From JBCCZC01 sp039188505 (lineage in GTDB: Bacteria; Pseudomonadota; Gammaproteobacteria; Xanthomonadales; SZUA-38): 12,093 nucleotides of DNA. The stretch is from NCBI GenBank assembly GCA_039188505.1, contig JBCCZC010000151.1, positions 1 to 12,093 on the forward strand, given 5' to 3'. Positions 1 through 7,055 of this stretch are shown in pieces. Below the pieces are notes generated by a model. That model had not been told where the DNA came from. It ran no database searches and saw nothing but the letters and a program-made list of their open reading frames with translations. Position numbers and translations under genes: made by a program. Position 1 is the first letter of the stretch; the number at the start of each line of letters is the position of its first letter.

Positions 1-183
1 ATTTTCCAGAAAAGCCGAGCGATCGTCGGCATCGACGAGTTCACCGAAAGCGGGCAGTCCCGGAACATTCGGTTGACCACGGGTGGCAGCGGAAGAGCGG
101 GTCGTTAGAGCCTCCAGTTCGGCCTTGAACACGCGGTCTTCGAAATCTCGCTGAGGCGATTCGTTCTTGCCTTCCGGCACCAT
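1..183 (-). CDS. Unrecognised protein, N-terminal fragment (runs off left edge)
   Basis: An open frame runs from an ATG at 183 to the window edge without a stop, giving 61 codons. Just upstream on the minus strand lies a clear purine-rich ribosome binding site (GGAGGGAG) about 5 bases before the ATG, which supports this start. The visible protein begins MVPEGKNESPQRDFEDRVFK. It is hydrophilic and rich in E, D and R, with no signal peptide or membrane segment, so a cytoplasmic protein is likely. I do not recognise the family. It is divergent from the rightward gene starting at 257, with a 73-base spacer that must hold both promoters. I see no confident promoter hexamers there. Existence of the gene is fairly safe; its function is unknown. 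Confidence 0.6.
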   Translation of the reverse strand, partial: MVPEGKNESPQRDFEDRVFKAELEALTTRSSAATRGQPNVPGLPAFGELVDADDRSAFLEN

Positions 184-256
184 TGGGCTCCCTCCGCAAT
201 ATGTTAGTGTACGCAAGGGCATGGTTCTGATCCAACGCGAAAAAGGACGCTGGAAA

Positions 257-610
257 ATGGCCAAAAAGAAATTCGAGGAAGCGCTCAGCACGATCAAGGA
301 CGCGGTTGTTGATCTGTCTCAGCTCAACGTTCGAACATTCGTGGGTTCGATCACCGTGGAAGTCGATGCCAACGGCGATCCCGATTGGGACAACCTGATG
401 AAAAAGGCGATATCGACCGGCAAGGTGATGATGGCTTCGAGCACAACGATCCGGGTCGATGGTGATTGCGACCATTTCGAGGATCCGGATCAGATGACCG
501 ATGGGCTGCGTGAAGCACACCGCAATGCGATAGAAGCCGGACATACCGCGCGGAAAGCCATTGTCGACATGATCTCCGACAAGGTGAAGAAGCTTATCAA
601 ACCGGCCTGA
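257..610 (+). CDS. Small unrecognised protein, 117 aa
   Basis: The protein begins MAKKKFEEALSTIKDAVVDL and ends with a basic helix (KVKKLIKPA). The ATG at 257 has an AAGGA ribosome binding site about 9 bases upstream. In-frame starts at 221 and 167 are less likely: 221 has an AGGG only one base away, and 167 overlaps the divergent gene's coding region. The predicted layout is an N-terminal helix, a central beta-rich part (residues 20-75, including ITVEVDANGDPDWDNL and STTIRVDGDCDHF), and two C-terminal helices (about 84-115). There is no signal peptide or transmembrane segment. The next gene starts 13 bases downstream, so the two are probably co-transcribed. Base composition is roughly balanced and clearly lower in GC than the genes to the right. 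I do not recognise a family. Confidence 0.7.
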   Translation: MAKKKFEEALSTIKDAVVDLSQLNVRTFVGSITVEVDANGDPDWDNLMKKAISTGKVMMASSTTIRVDGDCDHFEDPDQMTDGLREAHRNAIEAGHTARKAIVDMISDKVKKLIKPA

Positions 611-623
611 TACGGGCCTGGCC

Positions 624-2123
624 ATGGACCTGGTTACGCTGGGGCGCGCTCTGGATGATGGAGTCACCGAGGGCGTCTTGCCGACCGAAGGTGAACCGGT
701 CGGGGCGGAGCTCCGCGCGGCGCGCACCTGGTTGTTTCTGCTGGGGTATCTGAAGCGAGACACCGAGTCTGATTCGCTGGATCGGGAGTTTCTCGTGGGA
801 TTGAACGCCTTTCGCGCCGAGGCCGCGATCGGCGACGGGTCGGCAACGAATCAGTTCGAGACCGAATCGCTGACGGCCTTGATGCGCATGGTCTGCTTCG
901 AGCTGCCGACGGATCACGGTGGTTTTCAACTGGCGAACGGTCATCGCTTCGCGAAGCTCCTGCCCGGATCCAGAGCCTCTACGCGCGCGATCGCTTTGCG
1001 GCTCTACGCGCTGGACCTTCTCGCCCGGCCTCCCCGTTTCGGCGAGAGACATGACGAGCTATTGGCGCGAACCGAGGCCGGGATCCGCCGCTTTTCGGCG
1101 GTCTCTGCGCTGCTCGGTTTCCGGCCCAGCCCGTCGGCCGTCACGGCAAACACGGTGGCTGCGCTGTTTGATTTCGAAGCGATGCTCGCGCGACTCAGGA
1201 CTGGGCAGGGTCCATTCGTTTCCCATCCTGACCGAACGAGTCCGCGCAAACGGCGACGCGATGACGAACTGGCGAATCGAGTCGTGGACGCCCTGGCGCG
1301 CATCGAGCTGTGGCTGGTTGGTTACCTGGCGCGGCCACGAAGACATTTGTGGCCTCGGGATAATGCGAATCGATCCCTACCCTCCGCGCTGCGCGCCTTC
1401 TGGCGGGACCGGCCCGAGAGCGATCGCCCCCCGAGTCGTGAACTCGAAGCTGTCGACCGTCGGTTCTTCGTCAGCATCGCTGCACTCGGATCGAGCGATG
1501 CGCAATCGGATGCGCTGGAGGACGACGAGCTGCAAGCGGCACTGGAGCAGGATCACGAACTGGCAAAGGCGGTCAGGAAGGAAAGCCGGAGCATCGGCGC
1601 GCGTCTGCTCGATGGGCTCAAGCGGGCTGCGCGGTTCGTGCTCGGATGGTTTCGTAGCAAGCTGAGAAAGCTGATTGCGCTGGCAAGGAGCCTGGCAGGC
1701 CTGCTGGTCCGGCGGGTGCGACGGGTATTCGCGGACGTTCGCCTGGTCCTGTACGCGCTGCGCGACAGCTGGCGCTTCCTCATTCGCAAGCCCGTTCCGG
1801 GCTCGAGTGTCGATCAGCTCCTGGTCCTCCACGACAAAGACTTCGATTTCGTGCTGCTTCAGGACATCGAGGCCGATGTCGATGCCGTTCGCGTCATGGG
1901 CCGTCGGCTCTCGTTGACGGCGCGAATGATGGCGGGCAGCTCGCGATTCGTCAGCCTGCTTCTGAATGCGGTGATCACACTCGCGAAACGCTCGGGGATC
2001 GGCGGCTGGTTCGGGGTCGTGCTCGTCCTGGCGAACGTCCATCATTGGTGGGGGGACATGCGTGAGGTCGTGGATTCGATCGCGGTGGCCGAAGCGGAGC
2101 TTCGTAGCCTGCCCGCAGCGTAG
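624..2123 (+). CDS. Unrecognised 499-aa protein with three degenerate repeats and a basic C-terminal region
   Basis: I do not recognise a named family. Residues 31-66, 123-165 and 222-262 each show an aromatic/leucine helix ending in a Y-L or L-L pair (WLFLLGYL, RLYALDLL, ELWLVGYL), a variable hydrophilic loop, and a second helix with an L..F pattern (VGLNAFR, EAGIRRF, PSALRAF). This spacing loosely recalls peptidoglycan-binding type 1 repeats, but that is inference. Residues 325-372 are strongly cationic and amphipathic. Residues 441-476 are hydrophobic (SLLLNAVITL, GWFGVVLVLA) and could touch or cross a membrane. There is no N-terminal signal peptide. The ATG at 624 has only a weak ribosome binding site, consistent with coupling to the gene ending at 610. 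The caspase-like gene starts 53 bases downstream. Confidence 0.75.
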   Translation: MDLVTLGRALDDGVTEGVLPTEGEPVGAELRAARTWLFLLGYLKRDTESDSLDREFLVGLNAFRAEAAIGDGSATNQFETESLTALMRMVCFELPTDHGGFQLANGHRFAKLLPGSRASTRAIALRLYALDLLARPPRFGERHDELLARTEAGIRRFSAVSALLGFRPSPSAVTANTVAALFDFEAMLARLRTGQGPFVSHPDRTSPRKRRRDDELANRVVDALARIELWLVGYLARPRRHLWPRDNANRSLPSALRAFWRDRPESDRPPSRELEAVDRRFFVSIAALGSSDAQSDALEDDELQAALEQDHELAKAVRKESRSIGARLLDGLKRAARFVLGWFRSKLRKLIALARSLAGLLVRRVRRVFADVRLVLYALRDSWRFLIRKPVPGSSVDQLLVLHDKDFDFVLLQDIEADVDAVRVMGRRLSLTARMMAGSSRFVSLLLNAVITLAKRSGIGGWFGVVLVLANVHHWWGDMREVVDSIAVAEAELRSLPAA

Positions 2124-2176
2124 TTTCCTGCATACGCTAGACTGAACGTAAAGGAGATCGATGCGGGGAGCGGATC

Positions 2177-4051
2177 ATGAACCTCACGCGCAACGGAATT
2201 GCGTTCCTATTCACCCTGGCCTGTGGTGTCGTCGATGCCGGCGAAAGCGGCACCTTGGCCACCTCGTCCGGATCCAGCGTCCAGGACTGGCAGCTGGCCA
2301 TGTTGATCGATCAGGCCTTCCAGGACGGGAATCCCGGTGACGGGGTCGTCACCTCGCAAATGTCGCTGTTCTTCACCCAGTGCTACGGCGGCGACATGAT
2401 CAAGTTCTTCGATGACGGGCCCCCGGCCGAGATCCTCGACTCGGTTCGCTTCCCCAATGCCTCCGTCATGTCCGCCGCCGAGGCGGGGCTGCCGGCGTAT
2501 TACGGGGGCGCGCACGTCGGAGCGTCGGAGACGCTCAGGCCCGGAGCCACGGCCACCGATGTCGCCACGGCAGCACTGAAAAGCCGCGACGCGCGCGAGT
2601 GGCCCCAGTACAAGGGGCGGGATCGGCGTGTGGACGGCGCGAGCAGTACCCACTTGCTGATCTGGGCGGGAGACCCGAACGACCGGGATTTCAAGGACAT
2701 CGAGAATATCCATGGCGCCTTCGACGGGCGGCGCAATACGACCGTGTCGGTGCTGTCGGGCGACGGCACCGCCGGCAACGGCGGACCCTTTGCCGATGGC
2801 CCGGCGACTGCGGAACGGCTGAAGGAGGAGCTGGCGAGCATCGGACAGCTCATGGACGATGGCCCGGACGAGCGCTTCATCCTCTTCGTGACCGATCATG
2901 GTGGCCGGGTCGTCACCGAGGACGAGCCGCGGACCGTGCCGCCGGAAACGACCGACAGCAGCGCGATCTCCCTTGGCGACGACACGGTCGAGGCCGTCCT
3001 CGACGACCCTGACAACGAGACGGTGATCGAGGTCGGAACGACGGGTGCGCTTTCCGCTGAGCAGGAGGCCCAGACCGAGGTCTACGTCAATGACCAGTTC
3101 GTCGGGACGCTGGCTGATGCCGAGACCTTCGTGGTCAACTCGACGCTGGTCGCCGACAAATACCTGCTGGACTACGACATCGAGGCGGACCTGTCGCTCG
3201 ATCCGGACGCGCCGATCCTGGTGGAGATCGATAACCAGGGCGACGAGCCGGTCGACGTGACGTACACCGGCATCAATACCGGACAGATCGACCGTTTGCC
3301 GGCCAACCCGCCGCAGGGCACCTATGCGCTGCTCGACTTCCTCGTCCTGTTCGATCCCTCGTTCCATGAGCTCGCTGCCCTGATCAAGGCCGCCTTTGAT
3401 CAAGGGGATCTGACCCACGTGGGCGTGAGCGCCCCAACGCCACCGCCGGGACCGGGGATCGACGTAACCGGGGACGATCCCTTCGTCGACTTCACCATCG
3501 ACACCACCCGGCTGATGCCTGCGCCAGCGGGCGTGCACTTCGCGGGCTCTGGCTCCGGCCTTGTCGCCGGGATTCCCAGTGTGTCGATCGAGGCGGCCGG
3601 CACCTTCGACGGCGCGGGGAACCTGGACTTCGAGTACACGATCTGCGCCGGCGGCGAGTGCCCGGGAGGGCTTCCGGCAACCTATGGCGTGACGGCCCGA
3701 CCGCTTGCGCCAGCGACGACCACCGTCGAACTCCTGCCGAACGGCAGCTACGAGCTGAGCTTCGGCAACCTCGCGCCGAGTACCGACTACCTGCTCGACA
3801 GCGGCGGCTGCCTGGCGGACGCGGGGCCATTCACGACGGACTCGTTGGGCACCTTGACGATCGCGGACAATCCGCCCGTCGCGCCGGCGTCGCCGACGTT
3901 CTTCGCCTACCAGGCGTTCGAGGAGGCCACCGGTCTATCGCCGCAGGGCGCGAGCGGTCTGGCCATGCCGAACGCGCTCTTCAGCGGTGATTTCGAGACG
4001 CTGCTTCCGCTGGTCACGCCGCAGCTCTTCGGGACCTGCGACGACGATTGA
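2177..4051 (+). CDS. Exported caspase-like (clan CD) protein with permuted catalytic order, 624 aa
   Basis: The N-terminus is a signal peptide: a basic MNLTRN, a hydrophobic core, and a likely cleavage after VDA at residue 21, so the protein should leave the cytoplasm. Residues 60-111 resemble the cysteine half of a caspase-type fold: a strand ending in TQCYGG with Cys69, then SVMSAAEAGLPAYYGG, like the S-x-x-E-x-A element. Residues 158-243 resemble the first half: a strand HLLIWAG, a D-rich helix, a second strand TTVSVLSG, a helix with ATAERLKEEL, and strand FILFVTDHGG with His241. In ordinary C13/C14 proteins the histidine half comes first, so this looks circularly permuted. Residues 265-624 are acidic and beta-rich, with Cys490, 495, 545 and 621 available for disulfides. 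The ATG has GGGGAG 6 bases upstream. Proteolytic activity is inferred only. Confidence 0.8.
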   Translation: MNLTRNGIAFLFTLACGVVDAGESGTLATSSGSSVQDWQLAMLIDQAFQDGNPGDGVVTSQMSLFFTQCYGGDMIKFFDDGPPAEILDSVRFPNASVMSAAEAGLPAYYGGAHVGASETLRPGATATDVATAALKSRDAREWPQYKGRDRRVDGASSTHLLIWAGDPNDRDFKDIENIHGAFDGRRNTTVSVLSGDGTAGNGGPFADGPATAERLKEELASIGQLMDDGPDERFILFVTDHGGRVVTEDEPRTVPPETTDSSAISLGDDTVEAVLDDPDNETVIEVGTTGALSAEQEAQTEVYVNDQFVGTLADAETFVVNSTLVADKYLLDYDIEADLSLDPDAPILVEIDNQGDEPVDVTYTGINTGQIDRLPANPPQGTYALLDFLVLFDPSFHELAALIKAAFDQGDLTHVGVSAPTPPPGPGIDVTGDDPFVDFTIDTTRLMPAPAGVHFAGSGSGLVAGIPSVSIEAAGTFDGAGNLDFEYTICAGGECPGGLPATYGVTARPLAPATTTVELLPNGSYELSFGNLAPSTDYLLDSGGCLADAGPFTTDSLGTLTIADNPPVAPASPTFFAYQAFEEATGLSPQGASGLAMPNALFSGDFETLLPLVTPQLFGTCDDD

Positions 4052-4052
4052 A

Positions 4053-4089
4053 GGAGCCGGCCCGCGGCCCCCGACGTGGTGCCGGTCCC
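4053..4089. terminator. Weak hairpin between convergent genes, possible terminator
   Basis: The 40 bases between the two convergent stop codons contain an imperfect inverted repeat. GGAGCCGGC (4053-4061) pairs with GCCGGTCCC (4081-4089), with one G-T wobble and one mismatch, around a 19-base GC-rich loop. Only a short TTT follows on the plus side and nothing uracil-rich on the minus side. A bidirectional terminator fits the position, but the tract is weak. Confidence 0.35.
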
Positions 4090-4091
4090 GT

Positions 4092-5405
4092 TTACTCGGG
4101 GGGCGGGTGGAACCGCGCGATCACGAGGCACTGGTCGTCGACCGGATCGGGACTGCCGGTGAAATCGTCGAGGGCGCGCTCGAGCGCCTCCCGCAGGGCC
4201 TCAGGGCCGCCTTCGCAGGCGGCGATCACCGCGTCCAGGCGATCATCGCCGAAGCGGTCGGTGCCGTCGGCCGACGGCGCCTCCGTGAGGCCGTCCGTGA
4301 AGACGATCACCATGTCGTCCTCGTCGAGAACAAGGGGGCCGCCGCGCCTCTCGATGTCATCGAGGATGCCGAGGGGCGGTGACGCCTCCTCATCGAGGCG
4401 CTCGATCGTGCCGTCCGCGCGGCGGATGCGGGGCGCACAATGGCCAGCATTCAGATAGCGACCCTCGCCGGTAATCGGGTCGACCTGGACGAAGGCTGCC
4501 GTCACGAAGACACCGTAAGGCAGGGTGTCTCGAAGCAGCACGTTCATGTCGCCGACGACGTCCATGGGCGAGCGGTTAAAGTGACGATACGCGCTCAACA
4601 TCGTTCGCAGCATGGCCATGACCACCGCGCTCGCGGGACCGTGGCCGCTGACGTCCGCCACGGCGATGCCCAGGCTGCCGTCGTCGAATTCGCGGAAGTC
4701 GTAGTAGTCGCCGCTTGCCACGTCGGAAACGCGATAGCTGACCGCGACTTCGAGCCCATCGAGGTGCGAGAACGGCGCCGGCAGCAGCGCCTGCTGGAGA
4801 TCGGCAACCTCCTGGATCTTGTCGTTCAGCTCGCCCGACAGGCGCTTCACGCGCTTGTAGAGCTCCTGCTGGACGATGCCGCGCTTGAGTAGGTTCAGGT
4901 TGGCCAGGCCGGTGCGCAGCTGGACATTGTCGAAGGACGCGCCGGTCGGCCCGATCACGATGAGCCACTCGTCGAGGCGCCCGCGATGGAAGACCGGCAC
5001 GGCGAAGAGGTCCAGCACGTCGATACCGATGGGCGCGAGGTGCGGATCGGCGTCCACGGGCACCTCGCGGGCGTACTTCGGGTCGCCGCCGGTGATGAGC
5101 TCGGACAAGACTGGACCGGTTGCCGTCGGGACGGCGCTGGCCGGGGTCCCCCAGCGCGAGGCCTCACGAGCGTTGGCCACGGAGAAGTCCCGGGAGCCGA
5201 TGGCGATCAGATCACGGAGCCGGAACTGGCCGTCGGGAAGGCCCTCGACGTCGAGGTCGAGCAGGTGCGTGGCGCCGGTCATCTCACGGAAGCGGCTGCC
5301 GAAGGCGAAGACGATATCCGCTTCGGTCGAGGCAGCGGAAAGGTCTCGCTGCATGTCGATGACGAGGTCCATGTAGGGCAGCGCCGCGAGCGATTCGATC
5401 TTCAT
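4092..5405 (-). CDS. GAF-SpoIIE (RsbU-type) PP2C protein phosphatase, 437 aa
   Basis: The SpoIIE/RsbU family of PP2C-type serine phosphatases usually dephosphorylates anti-anti-sigma (STAS) proteins. Residues about 10-175 form a GAF-like sensor domain. Residues 175-207 are a helical linker ending in QALLP, as in RsbU-like proteins. Residues 215-434 are the catalytic domain, with metal-site motifs SGDYYDF (231-237), VADVSGHGPASA (249-260), LNAGH (318-322), PPLGI (343-347), FTDGLTEA (369-376) and DDQCLVIAR (423-431). The metal-binding aspartates are present, so it should be active. I chose the ATG at 5405 because AGGAG lies 8 bases upstream and it starts one base after the rnfG stop. The longer frame upstream overlaps rnfG. 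It ends the metG-rnf unit and occupies the usual rnfE slot. No partner kinase or STAS gene is visible here. Confidence 0.92.
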   Translation of the reverse strand: MKIESLAALPYMDLVIDMQRDLSAASTEADIVFAFGSRFREMTGATHLLDLDVEGLPDGQFRLRDLIAIGSRDFSVANAREASRWGTPASAVPTATGPVLSELITGGDPKYAREVPVDADPHLAPIGIDVLDLFAVPVFHRGRLDEWLIVIGPTGASFDNVQLRTGLANLNLLKRGIVQQELYKRVKRLSGELNDKIQEVADLQQALLPAPFSHLDGLEVAVSYRVSDVASGDYYDFREFDDGSLGIAVADVSGHGPASAVVMAMLRTMLSAYRHFNRSPMDVVGDMNVLLRDTLPYGVFVTAAFVQVDPITGEGRYLNAGHCAPRIRRADGTIERLDEEASPPLGILDDIERRGGPLVLDEDDMVIVFTDGLTEAPSADGTDRFGDDRLDAVIAACEGGPEALREALERALDDFTGSPDPVDDQCLVIARFHPPPE

Positions 5406-5406
5406 G

Positions 5407-6021
5407 TCAGGGCTCCTGCGCCAACGCGTCGGGATCGGCTGCCGCAACCCAGTCGAGGGCGCGACGCACCGCGTGAACGACGGCCCGCGGCGTGATCGTG
5501 GCGCCCGTGAACTGGTCGAAGGCGCCGCCTTCGGATCGGACCGTCCACTGCGCCGTCGGCGGATCGCCGAGCCGGCGGTCGCGAAATCCATCGATCCAGT
5601 CCGACACCCGCACTTCGATCCCGTCGCCGAGCCCGGGCGTTTCCCGATGATCCGTCACGCGCACGCCCGTGATGCGGCCATCTGGCGTCATCCCCACGAG
5701 CAGCGCAATCGGGCCGCTGTAGCCGTCCGGGGCGGTGACCTCGGCCGCAATCGCGACAAGTGCGCCGTCCCGGCGTGCGCGGAAGACGCGATGCGGTCCG
5801 TCGATGCCCAGCTGCGGATTCGGGCCCACCTCGATCCGGTCCGCCGTCACCTCGTTGTCGAAGGGGCCCTCCGGCAGTACCTCGAGGACCCGGGCCAACG
5901 CGATGCGCTGCTCTTCGGCCGCGATCCTGGCCCGGGTGCCCGCCCAGGTCAGCGCCACCAGCAGGATGGCGCCGCCCGCAACGAGGCCGAGGCGAACACC
6001 GCTGCCGAGCACCGTTGCCAT
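5407..6021 (-). CDS. rnfG: RnfG, electron transport complex subunit G, 204 aa
   Basis: RnfG is a membrane-anchored, periplasm-facing flavoprotein of the Rnf/Rsx complex. One N-terminal membrane segment (about residues 9-27) is followed by an FMN-binding domain. The covalent FMN site is TGAT at 172-175, within DQFTGATITPRAVV, with Thr175 the expected flavin attachment residue. The ITGVRVTDHRETPGLGD stretch (117-133) is also characteristic of the family. The length is normal. The ATG at 6021 shares its A with the last base of the rnfD stop (TGATG), and a strong GGGAGGGG ribosome binding site lies inside the end of rnfD, so translation is coupled. The SpoIIE phosphatase gene follows after a single base, where rnfE would stand in the usual ABCDGE order. 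Confidence 0.95.
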   Translation of the reverse strand: MATVLGSGVRLGLVAGGAILLVALTWAGTRARIAAEEQRIALARVLEVLPEGPFDNEVTADRIEVGPNPQLGIDGPHRVFRARRDGALVAIAAEVTAPDGYSGPIALLVGMTPDGRITGVRVTDHRETPGLGDGIEVRVSDWIDGFRDRRLGDPPTAQWTVRSEGGAFDQFTGATITPRAVVHAVRRALDWVAAADPDALAQEP

Positions 6022-7055
6022 CAGCGTCCCCTCCCGAAGACGCGCGGTCGAGTGTAGCGATCGAGCAGGGGCACGGTCATGTTCATGAGGAGGACTGCGA
6101 AGGCCACACCGTCCGGATAGCCGCCCCAGCGGCGGATCACGAGCGTCAGCACCGCAACGCCGGCGCCGAAAACGAGTCGTCCGCGCGGCGTGGTGGCTCC
6201 CGATACCGGATCCGTCGCGATGAAGAACGCGCCGAGCACCATGCCGCCGGTGAAGACGTGGGCCAGGGGAAACGGGTTCGTGTCCGGATCGAGCACCGCG
6301 CCGGGTAGGGTCAGCACGATGACGGTGCCGAGCATGGCGACCGGTACGTGCCAGCTGATCACGCGCCGCCAGAGCAGGTAGATCCCCCCAAGCCCGTAGG
6401 CATTGGCGATCCACTCCCAGCCCTTGCCGCCAAAATCGCCGAAGATCGGGTCGCCGCGGAGCTCCGAGATCATCTCCCCGGCGATCACGCCCGACCGGAT
6501 GCGATCGAGCGGGGTGGCGCCGGTCACGGCGTCCCAGCTCAGCTCCGCCGGGAGGGCGCCGGTGAAAATCGCCGCCAGCGCCTGCGGCAGGGTCAGCACG
6601 CCGTCGGCCAGCTCCCGGGGGGGCAGCCAGCTCGAAGCGGCGAGGGGGAAGCTGATCAGAACGGCTGCGTAGCCGATCATCGCCGGATTGAAGACGTTGT
6701 GTCCGAGGCCGCCGAAGAGGTGCTTGGCGATCACGATAGCGAACAGCATGCCAATGACCGTGTACCACCAGGGCAGCAGCGGCGGCAGGCACAGGACGAA
6801 GAGCGCCGCGGTCACCGGCGCGCTCAGATCACCGAGGAACGGGGCAACGGGGCGGCCCCGCAGCCACAGCAGCAGGGCTTCGAAGACCGATGCGACCAGC
6901 GTTGCCAGCGCCAGCTGAACGAGCACCGCCGGCCCGAAGAACCAGACGTGGGCGACGGCACCGGGTACGAGTGCGATCAGAACGTCGCCCATCACCCGAC
7001 GCACGCTGGTCGGCGCCGGCACGTGCGGCGCATCGGCGACGTCAAAGGTCCTCAT
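6021..7055 (-). CDS. rnfD: RnfD, electron transport complex subunit D, 344 aa
   Basis: RnfD is an integral inner-membrane subunit related to NqrB and carries a covalently bound flavin. I see about eight to ten hydrophobic segments, starting at residues 22-60. The flavin site is TGAT at 178-181 (DAVTGATPL), with Thr181 the expected attachment residue. GLGHNVFNPAMIGYA (116-130) and ATDPVSGATTPRGR (280-293) are conserved family signatures. The length is normal for gammaproteobacteria. The ATG at 7055 lies 14 bases inside the end of rnfC and has an AGGGA ribosome binding site, which favours it over starts further upstream in the same frame. Its stop overlaps the rnfG ATG by one base. Confidence 0.95.
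   Translation of the reverse strand: MRTFDVADAPHVPAPTSVRRVMGDVLIALVPGAVAHVWFFGPAVLVQLALATLVASVFEALLLWLRGRPVAPFLGDLSAPVTAALFVLCLPPLLPWWYTVIGMLFAIVIAKHLFGGLGHNVFNPAMIGYAAVLISFPLAASSWLPPRELADGVLTLPQALAAIFTGALPAELSWDAVTGATPLDRIRSGVIAGEMISELRGDPIFGDFGGKGWEWIANAYGLGGIYLLWRRVISWHVPVAMLGTVIVLTLPGAVLDPDTNPFPLAHVFTGGMVLGAFFIATDPVSGATTPRGRLVFGAGVAVLTLVIRRWGGYPDGVAFAVLLMNMTVPLLDRYTRPRVFGRGR

Noticed and set aside
2117..2138. Small hairpin AGCGTA/TACGCT spanning the stop of the 499-aa gene as a terminator
   Set aside because: The stem is only 6 bp with a 10-base loop and no T tract, so it is unlikely to stop transcription.
2195..2215. Lipobox reading of FTLAC in the signal peptide of the caspase-like protein
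   Set aside because: The residue at -3 is Thr rather than Leu and the site lies within the hydrophobic core; a signal peptidase I site after VDA fits better.
2207..3538. Long open frame of 443 codons on the minus strand opposite the caspase-like gene
   Set aside because: It is rich in R, G and D with no recognisable motif, and it is the antisense shadow of a gene with a signal peptide, a ribosome binding site and coherent structure. High GC keeps antisense frames open.
4092..5591. Longer version of the SpoIIE phosphatase starting inside rnfG
   Set aside because: The extra 62 residues are arginine/serine-rich shadow of rnfG, while the ATG at 5405 has a proper ribosome binding site right after the rnfG stop.
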